Assembly: GCA_016934715.1 (NCBI GenBank)
Contig: JAFGSI010000030.1
Coordinates: forward strand, 51,319 to 115,318
Origin: Anaerolineales bacterium
GTDB lineage: Bacteria > Chloroflexota > Anaerolineae > Anaerolineales > Villigracilaceae
Direction: 5' to 3'
Length of the DNA: 64,000 nt
The position numbers and the translations under genes are program-made. Below, piece after piece: positions 44,977 through 53,327 of this stretch (its first letter is position 1; every line of letters begins with the position of its first letter). The notes beneath the pieces were generated by a model. It did not search any database. It had not been told where the DNA came from and worked only from the letters and a program-made list of their open reading frames with translations.

Positions 44977-45903
44977 TTAACCTTTGAATCTCGGATCGCG
45001 TTCCAGGGCCAGGCGCAGGCCCTGTTTGAGCCCGATGGCGGGTTTATAGTTCAGTTTCTTTTGGGCCAGGGTGATGTTGGCGCACATGCGCGAGACACCT
45101 CCCTCGACCTGCTGGTTGTAGACCACGTTGGCCTGGCTGCCGGTTGCTTCCATGGTCAGGCGGGCCAGATCGCGAACGGTGGTCTCATAGCCCGAGCCGA
45201 TGTTGATCACCAGTCCGTTGATCGTCGGGGCGGTGGAGGCGGCAACCATGGCGCTGACCACGTCGTCGACATAGACGAAGTCGCGCGTCTGCCCGCCGTC
45301 GTGATGGACCACGATCGTCCCGTTGCGGATGGCCTGGCGCAGGAAGTAGGGCACCACCGGCGGGTGGGCCGGAGGCAGGTGTTGACCGGGCCCGTAGGCA
45401 TTGAAAATGCGCAGCGAAATGGTCTCGATGCCCCACAGCGCGCCGATGGTGCGGACGTAGTACTCGGCGGCCAGCTTGGAGACCGCGTAGGGCGAGCGCG
45501 GCTTGGGTGCCTGGCCCTCCGACAGCGGCTGGACTTCCTGGTCGCCGTAGATCGCTCCCGAGGAGGCCAGGACCACCCGGCGGATGCCGACGTCGCGCAT
45601 CGCCTCCATCAGGCTGACGGTCCCGCCGACGTTGACGGCATTGTACTCGCGCGGGTAAAGGATCGACTCGGGGACCGAGACCCGCGCCGCCAGGTGGTAG
45701 ACGCAGTCGACGTCTTGGAGCAGGGTCCACAGCTTTGGCCGGTCGTTGACGTCGCCGCGGGTGAAGTGAACGCCCGGTTCAAGCACCTGCGGCTCACCTG
45801 CGGACAGGTCGTCCAGGCCGCGGACCTGGTGGCCCTCCCGGGCGAGGTGGTTGGCGAGTGCAGAACCAAGGAAGCCGGCCGCGCCGGTGATGAGAAAGTT
45901 CAC
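44977..45903 (-). CDS. NAD-dependent sugar-nucleotide epimerase/dehydratase (GalE-like)
   Basis: A 308-aa extended SDR. GAAGFLGSALA is at residues 7-17, LASSGAIYGD near 118-127, and the catalytic YAVSKLAAEYYV Tyr/Lys near 142-146. INIGSGYETTVRDLA and the C-terminal region resemble UDP-glucose 4-epimerase and GDP-sugar epimerases. Start is GTG 45903, with TATAAT on the minus strand only 8 nt before it (45917-45912), another leaderless-type start. The precise nucleotide sugar is not determinable. Confidence 0.87.
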   Translation of the reverse strand: MNFLITGAAGFLGSALANHLAREGHQVRGLDDLSAGEPQVLEPGVHFTRGDVNDRPKLWTLLQDVDCVYHLAARVSVPESILYPREYNAVNVGGTVSLMEAMRDVGIRRVVLASSGAIYGDQEVQPLSEGQAPKPRSPYAVSKLAAEYYVRTIGALWGIETISLRIFNAYGPGQHLPPAHPPVVPYFLRQAIRNGTIVVHHDGGQTRDFVYVDDVVSAMVAASTAPTINGLVINIGSGYETTVRDLARLTMEATGSQANVVYNQQVEGGVSRMCANITLAQKKLNYKPAIGLKQGLRLALERDPRFKG

Positions 45904-45960
45904 AAGAAGAGATTATAACGCGGATGGGGAGAAAAATTGTCTTGCGGATGGGTGTTGGCT

Positions 45961-46542
45961 TCAAGCGCCCAGGGTGCGCACGAGCTCCTGGTGTGTGCAG
46001 CCGTTCCAGATCTCCTGCGGGTAGATGATGTTGTTGGCCCCGGGCAGGGTTTCGATCGACAGGCCGGTGTTCAGGTCGATACCGCAGTGCAGGTAGGCTA
46101 CGTAGACCAGTTGGCTGCAATAGAAGGCTTTCTCGGACCTGGCATCAAGGAAGTTGAGATTGTACGGCTTGCCGACCTGGGCCAGGCAAAAGTTGGCCAC
46201 CTCCCGGCGGATGGCTTCCTGTTCGGCGGGGATCAGGCCGCGTCCCTCCAGCGGGTAGGCGATCCCGATCAGTTCATCGAGCAGCAGGCCGCGCTGGGCG
46301 ACCAACTTTTCCGAGTCCCAACTGTCGCCGGGCAGGTCGAAGGTGATCACCCCGCGGGTCCCCGACTCGATGCAGCATCCGCCCGGGCCGAGGTAGATTG
46401 ATACGTGATCCACGTTTCCGGGGACCAGCCGCCCGATCAGGCGCCAGAACTCGCCCGGCAGGATGTCGGGTTTGCCATTCATCGTGCAGATCACGTCACC
46501 GGTCTGCAGGGGGAGACCGTTCAGTTCATACGAATGGATCAT
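45961..46542 (-). CDS. YiiX/YebB-like permuted NlpC/P60 cysteine hydrolase
   Basis: A 193-aa papain-fold hydrolase in circularly permuted order: the His (His46, in VDHVSIYLG) precedes the nucleophile (Cys142, in FYCSQLVYVAY), as in YiiX and LRAT-like proteins. Glu59 could complete the triad. No signal peptide, so a cytosolic location. Such enzymes can cleave peptides or amide/ester-linked lipids. ATG 46542 overlaps the diguanylate cyclase stop (ATGA) and uses AGGAG inside that gene, so the two are translationally coupled. Confidence 0.82.
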   Translation of the reverse strand: MIHSYELNGLPLQTGDVICTMNGKPDILPGEFWRLIGRLVPGNVDHVSIYLGPGGCCIESGTRGVITFDLPGDSWDSEKLVAQRGLLLDELIGIAYPLEGRGLIPAEQEAIRREVANFCLAQVGKPYNLNFLDARSEKAFYCSQLVYVAYLHCGIDLNTGLSIETLPGANNIIYPQEIWNGCTHQELVRTLGA

Positions 46543-47459
46543 GAGCGCTCCTGCCTTGATATACGGGTACTCCTGGGGTCGGTTTCGAACTGCCTCGGGA
46601 AGGTTGCATAGGCCACTGCATTCTTGGTGCTGACCTTGACCCGGTACATCAGCTGGTCGGCCAGGCTGATCATCTGGCTGACGCTGCCTGGTGGTTGCAG
46701 GAAGGTCATTACCCCGATGCTGAAGGTGATCTTCCAGTCTTGAGCCTGCATGGCCTTGTGCAACGCCTGCTGCAGGCCTGTGATGGCCGCCTCAAGTGCA
46801 ATCCGGTCGGTTTCCATCAACAGGAGGATGAATTCGTCCCCTCCCAGACGGGCCAGGGCATCCTCACCCCTGAGCTCGCCTGCCAGGGCGTGGACGACGG
46901 CCGTCAGGACGATATCTCCGACAGCGTGTCCGAACTCATCGTTGATCGGTTTGAAGTTGTCCAGGTCGATGTAGACCAGGGTGCAGGATGGCGGCCCTGG
47001 CTTGACGAACAAGATTTGAGAATTGACGAGTTCGTAGAACGCCCGCCGGTTGAGAGCCCCGGTCAGCGGGTCGGTACGGGCAAGGCTGCGTTCCTCATCG
47101 ATGGCGCGCCGGAGTGCATGGAGCAGTAAGCTGATGATAATGAAGAAGACCATCAGCATCAGTGTGTTCCAGACGGCCGCGAAGGTGTTTGGGTAGACCT
47201 CTCCGGCCAGGAAGTTGGCGGTCGCCCAGAGCGCTGCGCTGAAGGCCGAGACGACCAGGCCGGCACGCCGGTCGACCCCCCAGGAGACGATCGCCACCGG
47301 AATCAGGTAGAAGAAAGAGAACGACATCTCGTAGCCGGTCAGGTAGTCGATCGTTCCCAGCAGGGCTGTCAGCAGGGCCGAGAGACCTACCAACCTGGTG
47401 CGTGATTGGTTCTCGAGATAGACGAGCGAGGCATAGAACGATACCGTACGCAGTTTCAT
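46539..47459 (-). CDS. Membrane-bound diguanylate cyclase (GGDEF)
   Basis: A 306-aa protein. Residues about 25-118 hold four to five membrane helices (a MASE-like sensor region). The GGDEF domain (about 125-290) has the active site GGDEF at 206-210 and the inhibitory site RGED (RxxD) at 197-200, so it is likely an active, feedback-controlled c-di-GMP synthase. ATG 47459 is chosen because a perfect sigma-70 promoter overlaps the alternative start 18 nt upstream. Its stop overlaps the YiiX-like gene. Confidence 0.88.
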   Translation of the reverse strand: MKLRTVSFYASLVYLENQSRTRLVGLSALLTALLGTIDYLTGYEMSFSFFYLIPVAIVSWGVDRRAGLVVSAFSAALWATANFLAGEVYPNTFAAVWNTLMLMVFFIIISLLLHALRRAIDEERSLARTDPLTGALNRRAFYELVNSQILFVKPGPPSCTLVYIDLDNFKPINDEFGHAVGDIVLTAVVHALAGELRGEDALARLGGDEFILLLMETDRIALEAAITGLQQALHKAMQAQDWKITFSIGVMTFLQPPGSVSQMISLADQLMYRVKVSTKNAVAYATFPRQFETDPRSTRISRQERS

Positions 47460-47472
47460 AGGAGCCGGATTA

Positions 47473-47501
47473 ATCATAAATGGGTTAGTGCATAATGTCA
47501 A
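47473..47501 (-). promoter_or_regulatory. Sigma-70 promoter of the diguanylate cyclase-YiiX operon
   Basis: On the minus strand TTGACA (47501-47496), a 17-nt spacer and TATGAT (47478-47473): near-consensus. Predicted transcription start about 47466, leaving only a few bases before ATG 47459. Confidence 0.75.
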
Positions 47502-47611
47502 AGCCAAAACCTGCCGATTGTGATTAGCCCTCCTTCCCATTCTGTTTTACAATCTATCTGGTGGAACCCGTTCTTGAGAATCGATCTAAACCACAGAAAT
47601 GGAGCCATGGG

Positions 47612-49411
47612 ATGATCAAAATGCTCTCTGGCAATGAGGCCGTTGCCCGCGGGATGTGGGAAGCCGGCGTGGGGGTGGCCGCCGCCTATCCGGGAACTCC
47701 CAGCACGGAGATCCTGGAAAATTACGCCCGCTTCCCGAACGTGTACGCCGAATGGGCGTCCAACGAAAAGGTGGCCGTCGATGTGGCGGTCGGGGCGGCT
47801 TATGCCGGCCGGCGGGCCCTGGCGGCGATGAAGCATGTCGGGGTCAACGTGGCAGCCGACTCGTTCATGTATGCCGCCATGACCGGCGTGGAAGCCGGGC
47901 TGGTCATCGTCAGCGCCGATGACCCGGCGATGCACTCCAGCCAGAACGAACAGGACAACCGCACCTTTGCCAAGTTCGGGCGTGTTCCCTGCCTGGAGCC
48001 GTCCGACAGCCAGGAGGCCAAAGACCTTACCGTTATTGCCTTCGATCTGAGCGAGCGCTTTGACACGCCTGTTCTGCTGCGCCTGACCACCCGGATCTGC
48101 CATTCACAGAGCACGGTGGAACTGGGCGAGCGCCGCGAGCCGGCGCAGGGGGGCAAGCCCTTCCCGCGCAACCCGGCCAAGTACGTCATGGTGCCGGGCA
48201 ATGCCATCAGGCGCCACCCGGTCATCGAACAGCGCATCCGCGCGGTGGCGGCGTTTGCCAATACCTTCTCCTACAACCAGGTCGAGCCGGGCGAGCGCAC
48301 CCTGGGGATCATCTCTTCGGGTGTGGCCTACCAGTACGCCAAGGAGGTCTTCCCGAACGCCAGCGTGCTCAAACTGGGCATGTCGTGGCCGTTGCCGGAG
48401 CGGATGATCCGCGACTTTGCCGCCTCGGTCGATCGCTTGATCGTCATCGAGGAGCTGGACCCGTTCATCGAGGAAGCTGTCCGGCTGATGGGCATCCCGG
48501 TGGAGGGCAAGAGCATCTTCCCCTTGACCGGCGAACTGGACCCGTACGTGGTGCGCGCCTCGGCGGTCCGGGCCGGGCTGCTGCCCACCCCGGTCGCCTC
48601 GACCGGGCCCGAAGCCCAGAGCGGGGCGCTGCCCGGACGCCCCCCGGTGCTGTGCCCGGGCTGTCCGCACCGGCCAACTTTCTACATCCTGAACAAGCTC
48701 AAGGTCCCGGTCAACGGCGACATTGGCTGTTACACCCTGGGCCTGATCCCGCCCCTGAGCGCCATCCACACCTGCGGCTGCATGGGCGCCAGCATCGGCG
48801 TCGCCCATGGGGCCGTCCAGGCCGGCAGCCCGGAACGGCACGTGGCCGTGATCGGTGATTCAACCTTCTTTCATTCTGGCATCGCACCGCTGATCAACGT
48901 GGTCTACAACCAGGCCCCGGTCGTGACGATCATCCTGGACAACCGCATCACCGGCATGACCGGTCACCAGCAGAATCCCGGCACCGGGCAGACCCTGCTC
49001 GGCAAGGATGCGCCGGTCGTGGAACTTGAACCGCTGGTCAAGGCCTGCGGGGTGACCCATGTCAAGACCGTACCCGGATATGATGTCAGGAGCATCGAGC
49101 AGACGCTCAAGGAATACATCCAGTTGGACGAGCCGTCGGTCCTGATCGTGGTTGAGCCCTGTGCCCTGCTGCCCGAGGCGCGCAAGCGTTGGGTTCCACT
49201 GGAGGTCCTGGCGGACAAATGCAACGGCTGCACGCTGTGCTTCCGCATCGGCTGCCCGGCGATCCTGAAGAGCGAAGAACTGGATGAGAAGACCCAACGG
49301 CCCAAGGCGCTGATCGACGCTGGTTTGTGCACCGGCTGCGAGGTCTGTGCCCAGATCTGCCCGCGGGCGGCGATCACGTTCCGTCCTGCTATGGAAGAGG
49401 AGCCGGCATGA
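47612..49411 (+). CDS. iorA: Indolepyruvate ferredoxin oxidoreductase subunit alpha
   Basis: Oxidatively decarboxylates aryl pyruvates from Trp, Phe and Tyr to aryl-acetyl-CoA, reducing ferredoxin. The 599-aa subunit starts MIKMLSGNEAVARG, binds TPP through the GDIGCYTLG...GDSTFFHSG region, and carries two C-terminal [4Fe-4S] motifs, CNGCTLCFRIGCP and CTGCEVCAQICP. ATG 47612 is preferred (GGAG upstream, family N-terminus); GTG 47561 is in frame, 7 nt after TACAAT (47548-47553), and would add 17 residues. iorB overlaps its stop by 4 nt. Confidence 0.94.
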   Translation: MIKMLSGNEAVARGMWEAGVGVAAAYPGTPSTEILENYARFPNVYAEWASNEKVAVDVAVGAAYAGRRALAAMKHVGVNVAADSFMYAAMTGVEAGLVIVSADDPAMHSSQNEQDNRTFAKFGRVPCLEPSDSQEAKDLTVIAFDLSERFDTPVLLRLTTRICHSQSTVELGERREPAQGGKPFPRNPAKYVMVPGNAIRRHPVIEQRIRAVAAFANTFSYNQVEPGERTLGIISSGVAYQYAKEVFPNASVLKLGMSWPLPERMIRDFAASVDRLIVIEELDPFIEEAVRLMGIPVEGKSIFPLTGELDPYVVRASAVRAGLLPTPVASTGPEAQSGALPGRPPVLCPGCPHRPTFYILNKLKVPVNGDIGCYTLGLIPPLSAIHTCGCMGASIGVAHGAVQAGSPERHVAVIGDSTFFHSGIAPLINVVYNQAPVVTIILDNRITGMTGHQQNPGTGQTLLGKDAPVVELEPLVKACGVTHVKTVPGYDVRSIEQTLKEYIQLDEPSVLIVVEPCALLPEARKRWVPLEVLADKCNGCTLCFRIGCPAILKSEELDEKTQRPKALIDAGLCTGCEVCAQICPRAAITFRPAMEEEPA

Positions 49412-50022
49412 AAGCGACGTTCAATTTTCTGCTCTGCGGAGTGGGTGGTCAGGGCACTGTGCTGGCCAGCGCTGTGCTGGTCAACGTGGGCCTGGCGGCC
49501 GGATTCGACGCCAAGCAGGCTGAAGTGCACGGCATGTCGCAGCGCGGCGGCAGCGTTAGCAGCCATGTGCGCTGGGGCCGCAAGGTCTATTCGCCGATCG
49601 TGGAACTGGGCGAGGCGGATGTCCTGCTGGCCTTTGAAAAACTGGAGGCTCTGCGCAACGTGGGCGCTCTGCGGCCCGGCGGAATCGCGCTGATCAACAC
49701 CCAGGTCATCGAGCCGCTGACGGTCATCTCCGGCGACCAGACCTATCCGGATGACGAGGCGATCCAGGCTGCTTTTACGCAGGTCACGCCGCACGTCCAG
49801 TATGTCGACGGCGAGCGGATCGCCGGGGCGTTGGGCAACCCGCGGGCCGCCAACGTCGTCCTGCTGGGAGCGCTTTCGGCCCTGCTCGAAGAGGAATGGC
49901 TGGCGGGTTCGGACCTGGATGCCGAGGCCTGGCTGAAGGTCATTTCCGAACGGGTGCCGCCCAAGCACGTGGAACTCAACCGCAAGGCGTTCGAGGCCGG
50001 TCGTAGCGCGATCGAAAAATAA
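49408..50022 (+). CDS. iorB: Indolepyruvate ferredoxin oxidoreductase subunit beta
   Basis: A 204-aa gamma-type subunit of the Ior heterodimer. CGVGGQGTVLASAVL at about 10-24 and AEVHGMSQRGGSVSSHVRWG at about 38-57 are the family signatures. ATG 49408 overlaps the iorA stop (ATGA), with GAGGAG just upstream. Together they supply reduced ferredoxin and aryl-acetyl-CoA. Transcribed toward the kor operon; the interval carries a repeat and two terminators. Confidence 0.93.
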   Translation: MKATFNFLLCGVGGQGTVLASAVLVNVGLAAGFDAKQAEVHGMSQRGGSVSSHVRWGRKVYSPIVELGEADVLLAFEKLEALRNVGALRPGGIALINTQVIEPLTVISGDQTYPDDEAIQAAFTQVTPHVQYVDGERIAGALGNPRAANVVLLGALSALLEEEWLAGSDLDAEAWLKVISERVPPKHVELNRKAFEAGRSAIEK

Positions 50023-50095
50023 AAAGGAAAACAAAAAACGCAGGCCGGTTTGCTGCGCCGCGTTCAGCGTGGGAGACCGGCGGCGGTTCAGAGTC

Positions 50096-50176
50096 CTGCG
50101 CCAATATCCGAACCGCGATCGTTGCTGGCACCTGCTGCGCGGCAACTTTCGTTCAGCGATTTCTGCAAGAAGCAGT
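50096..50176 (+). repeat. 81-nt dispersed intergenic repeat, copy A
   Basis: Matches copy B (59755-59835) over 81 nt without gaps, 67 of 81 identical by hand alignment. Two hairpins are kept in both: GTTGCT...GGCAAC around CTGCTGCGC, and CTGC-AAGAA-GCAG near the end. Located between the convergent iorB and korC, just before a terminator. Could be a REP-like element or part of a small RNA; strand is assigned only by orientation in the window. Confidence 0.75.
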
Positions 50177-50184
50177 AAACGCCA

Positions 50185-50218
50185 AAAGGCCCGGCTTCCA
50201 CCAGGGAGCCGGGCCTTT
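50185..50218 (+). terminator. Intrinsic terminator after iorAB (bidirectional-looking)
   Basis: AAAGGCCCGGCT pairs with AGCCGGGCCTTT over 12 bp or more, with a TTTCC end on the plus strand and an A-rich left flank giving T on the minus strand. Confidence 0.82.
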
Positions 50219-50250
50219 CCGATCATCTTCTTACCCATTAGCGCCGTAAA

Positions 50251-50278
50251 GCTCCCCCCGCCTTCAGACGGGGGGAGC
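50251..50278 (-). terminator. Intrinsic terminator of the korDABC operon
   Basis: GCTCCCCCC (50251-50259) pairs with GGGGGGAGC (50270-50278); on the minus strand GCTTTACGG follows. It lies immediately beyond the korC stop. Confidence 0.8.
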
Positions 50279-50280
50279 AG

Positions 50281-50838
50281 TCACTTTGCCTTGATCATGT
50301 TCTTGCGCGCATTTTCGATGCCCTTGTTGAGCGCCTCGAGGTTCTTGGGCAACAGGTGCTTGTGACGCCCGGGCATGTGGGCATTGAGGGCGGCCTCGAT
50401 GTCGCTGGCGGTCAGGGCCTCCAGGCCGCCCAGCAGGGCGCCGACGGCGACCATGTTGGCCAGCTTGGGGGTGCCGATCTCCTCAGCGATGTCGTTGCAG
50501 GCCACCGGTACCACGGTGATGTCGCTGCGCATGGCGCTGCGATCGACCATCGAGGTGTTGATCACCAGTACGCCGCCTGGCTGGATCATCGGTTCGTACT
50601 TGTCCAGCGAGGGCAGGTTCATGACGACCGCCGCCGATGGATTCTTGACCAGCGGGGAGCCGATCTCCTCATCGGCAATGACAACCGTGCAGTTGGCCGT
50701 CCCGCCGCGCATTTCCGGGCCGTAGGACGGGATCCAGGTGACCTGCTTCCCGATGTCCATGGCGGCATACGAGAGGACCTGGCCGGCGAACATGATCCCT
50801 TGCCCGCCGAAGCCGGAGAGAATGATCTCGGTTTGCAT
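50281..50838 (-). CDS. korC: 2-oxoacid:ferredoxin oxidoreductase subunit gamma
   Basis: A 185-aa gamma subunit. The start MQTEIILSGFGGQGIMFAGQVLSYAAM and PSYGPEMRGGTANCTVVI are the hallmarks of KorC/VorC. It closes the four-gene korD-korA-korB-korC operon, 17 nt after korB. ATG 50838 fits the family N-terminus; the frame is open upstream but lacks it. Whether the complex prefers 2-oxoglutarate or branched 2-oxoacids is not settled by this subunit. Confidence 0.92.
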   Translation of the reverse strand: MQTEIILSGFGGQGIMFAGQVLSYAAMDIGKQVTWIPSYGPEMRGGTANCTVVIADEEIGSPLVKNPSAAVVMNLPSLDKYEPMIQPGGVLVINTSMVDRSAMRSDITVVPVACNDIAEEIGTPKLANMVAVGALLGGLEALTASDIEAALNAHMPGRHKHLLPKNLEALNKGIENARKNMIKAK

Positions 50839-50855
50839 TGGTTTCTTTGCCTTTC

Positions 50856-51635
50856 TTAAATCTTGGCCGCCGTGATGGCGGGGGCGATCTTGTAATCGCC
50901 CAACGGGTAGAAGGGCAGCATGTGCGACTCGACCCACTTGAGGGCATCGACCGGGGTCATGCCCCAGTTGGTCGGGCAGGTCGAAAGCAGTTCAACCAAC
51001 GAGAAGCCCAGGCCGTGCGTCTGCACTTCGAAGGCCGTGCGAATGGCTTTCTTGGCCTTGCGGATGTTGGCCGGGTCGTGCAGCGAGCGCCGGACGATGA
51101 AGCCGGCCCCTTCAAGGGTGGCCAGCAACTCGGCCACGCGGATCGGGTAGCCCTGGGTTTCGACGTCGCGCCCGGAGGGCGAGGAGCTCGTCTTCATACC
51201 GGGCAGGGTGGTAGGGGCCATCTGGCCGCCGGTCATGCCGTAATTGGCGTTGTTAATGAAGATGACCGTGATGTTCTCGCCGCGCGCCGCAGCATGGACG
51301 ATCTCCCCCATGCCGATCGAAGCCAGGTCGCCGTCCCCCTGGTAGGTGAAGACGATGTGGTCGGGCAGTACGCGCTTGATCCCGGTCGCCATTGCCGGGG
51401 CACGCCCGTGCGCGGCCTCGACGAAGTCGGTGTTGAAGTAGTTGTAGGCGAAGACCGAGCAGCCGACCGGGGCCACGCCCACGGTCCGGTTGGCCAGACC
51501 CATCTCGTCGAGCACTTCGGCGACCAGGCGGTGGGCCACGCCGTGGGTGCAGCCCGGGCAGTAATGGGTTGGGGAGTCGGTAAAGGACTGCGGCCGTTCG
51601 TAGACCAGGTTGTCGGGAATTGTCAGAGTCGCCAT
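50856..51635 (-). CDS. korB: 2-oxoacid:ferredoxin oxidoreductase subunit beta (TPP-binding)
   Basis: A 259-aa TPP subunit. HYCPGCTHG near residue 24 supplies a cluster or TPP contact cysteine, and [41 protein letters not shown] is the GDG-to-NN thiamine motif. Starts at ATG 51635, 2 nt after the korA stop. With korA it forms the catalytic heart that decarboxylates the oxoacid and passes electrons to the KorD clusters. Confidence 0.93.
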   Translation of the reverse strand: MATLTIPDNLVYERPQSFTDSPTHYCPGCTHGVAHRLVAEVLDEMGLANRTVGVAPVGCSVFAYNYFNTDFVEAAHGRAPAMATGIKRVLPDHIVFTYQGDGDLASIGMGEIVHAAARGENITVIFINNANYGMTGGQMAPTTLPGMKTSSSPSGRDVETQGYPIRVAELLATLEGAGFIVRRSLHDPANIRKAKKAIRTAFEVQTHGLGFSLVELLSTCPTNWGMTPVDALKWVESHMLPFYPLGDYKIAPAITAAKI

Positions 51636-51637
51636 GT

Positions 51638-52753
51638 TCACCTCACCATCGCTTCCATACGCTTCATCCAATCGGCCACCGGGTTGCCATCCAGCTGCAG
51701 GTCAGCAGTGCTGATGCGCTGGATCTCGTCCAGGATCTCGTCCGGGAACGGAACCACGCCGCCCAGGCGCCCGTAGAATTCGATCGGGATGCGGCCGTTG
51801 ACCGCCAGGCGCACGTCATCGAGCATCTGGCCGGCATTCATCTCGACCACCAGGAAAGCTTTGGCCTTGCCGGCCAGTTCGGCGACCCGGGCGTACGGGT
51901 ACGGGCTGAGAGACACCGGGCGGAACAGACCGACCTTGAGGCCCTTGGCCCGGGCAGCCCGGACCGCCGAGAGGGCCACCCGTCCGGCCGTGCCGAAGCC
52001 GATGACCACGATCTCGGCGTCGTCGAGGAAATATTCCTTGGAGCGGATCTCGTTGGCCTGGATCGCCTCCCAGCGCTTCAGCAGACGCAGGTTGGTCTTC
52101 TCTTCTTCGGGCGGGTCCAGGTAGATCGAGGTCAGGATGCGCCGCGGGCGGTTCTTGGCCCCGTTGGTGGCCCATGGGAAGTCTTTGCGTTGGGCCGGGC
52201 GCATCTCGGGAAGTTCGATCGGCTCCATCATCTGGCCGATCGAGCCGTCGATCAGGACGCAGCAGATCGTGAGGTACTTCTCGGCCAGGTCGAAGGCCAG
52301 CGGCATCATGTCGACCGCTTCCTGGATCGAGGCCGGGGCGAGCACGATCACATGATAGTCTCCATGGCCGCCGCCCTTGCAGATCTGGTTGTAGTCGCCC
52401 TGCGAGGGGGCGATGTTGCCCAGTCCTGGTCCGCCGCGCATCACATTAACCAGCACCACCGGGATTTCGGTGCCGGCGATGTACGAAATGCCTTCCATCA
52501 TCAGGCTGATCCCCGGGCTGGACGAGGAGGTCATGACCCGGGCACCAGTGCAGGCTGCCCCGTAGACCATGTTGATGGCTCCCAGTTCAGCCTCGGCCTG
52601 GACGAAGGCTCGCCCGAGTTCGGGCATCCGGTGCGAGAGCCATTCGAGGATCTCGTTCTGCGGAGTGATCGGGTAACCGAAATACGCCTCCAGCCCGGCC
52701 CGGACGGCGGCCTCGGCGATGGCTTCATTGCCTTTCCAAAGTTCACGTGCCAT
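51638..52753 (-). CDS. korA: 2-oxoacid:ferredoxin oxidoreductase subunit alpha
   Basis: A 371-aa subunit with the N-terminal pyrimidine-binding domain: [33 protein letters not shown] is the family signature at about residues 6-38, and RGGPGLGN lies near 110. The C-terminal domain II matches VorA/KorA. ATG 52753 follows korD by a single nucleotide. The four-subunit D-A-B-C order is seen in both 2-oxoglutarate and 2-oxoisovalerate oxidoreductases, so the gene symbol is provisional. Confidence 0.92.
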   Translation of the reverse strand: MARELWKGNEAIAEAAVRAGLEAYFGYPITPQNEILEWLSHRMPELGRAFVQAEAELGAINMVYGAACTGARVMTSSSSPGISLMMEGISYIAGTEIPVVLVNVMRGGPGLGNIAPSQGDYNQICKGGGHGDYHVIVLAPASIQEAVDMMPLAFDLAEKYLTICCVLIDGSIGQMMEPIELPEMRPAQRKDFPWATNGAKNRPRRILTSIYLDPPEEEKTNLRLLKRWEAIQANEIRSKEYFLDDAEIVVIGFGTAGRVALSAVRAARAKGLKVGLFRPVSLSPYPYARVAELAGKAKAFLVVEMNAGQMLDDVRLAVNGRIPIEFYGRLGGVVPFPDEILDEIQRISTADLQLDGNPVADWMKRMEAMVR

Positions 52754-52754
52754 T

Positions 52755-53006
52755 TCAGCCTCCTGCCTCTGCCGCTGCGGCGGCCTTGGTGACCTCGCGG
52801 TAGACCGTGATGGCGGCATCCGGGCAGACCAGTGCACAGATAGCACACCCGGTGCAGCCTTCTTTGAAAATGTGCGCCGGGTGGTATCCTTTGGGGGTCA
52901 GGCGCTCCATGTCGAGCGCCAGAACTTGAGGCGGGCAGGCTGCGACACATAACTCACAGCCTTTGCAGTACAGATCATTGACTACGATCGTACCTTTGGC
53001 AGGCAT
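52755..53006 (-). CDS. korD: 2-oxoacid:ferredoxin oxidoreductase subunit delta (2x[4Fe-4S] ferredoxin)
   Basis: An 83-aa dicluster ferredoxin subunit. [13 protein letters not shown] at about 14-26 and [13 protein letters not shown] at about 51-63 each bind a [4Fe-4S] cluster and relay electrons from the catalytic subunits to soluble ferredoxin. First gene of the operon; AAGGAGGCC lies upstream of ATG 53006. The Ala/Glu-rich tail is unusual but short. Confidence 0.92.
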   Translation of the reverse strand: MPAKGTIVVNDLYCKGCELCVAACPPQVLALDMERLTPKGYHPAHIFKEGCTGCAICALVCPDAAITVYREVTKAAAAAEAGG

Positions 53007-53327
53007 GTACTTGGCCTCCTTGTAAGGGTATGGAAACAGGAATAGAACGGGTTTTTCCCCCGTCCATGCTTGATTATGGCTCTTTCCCAGACGGGCGTGT
53101 AGTGCCTTGCGTCATAATCCCCCGGAACGAATCTCCTCATCCTTCAATGATTGCATGTGACGTTTTCCGGGTTGTATAGTCATGATCGTTAACCCGGGAA
53201 GCGAGCCCGGGTTCTCCAGGACGTAGTCGGGATCTGAAGGTCATCCCCAGCAGTGAAAGAATGCTCGGGAAACCCTGTTTGGGGTACAATCGGTTTGATT
53301 GCACTGTCATCCATTCTGGGAGGTTCC
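53007..53327. other. Intergenic region between divergent korD and the thiolase gene
   Basis: 321 nt. It contains the korD promoter region, a palindromic hairpin (53191-53213: AACCCGGG, 7-nt loop, CCCGGGTT) and, upstream of the thiolase, TACAAT at 53285-53290. No gene is supported. The 13-nt string TCATGATCGTTAA just before the hairpin recurs at 60805-60817, again next to a hairpin. Confidence 0.5.
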
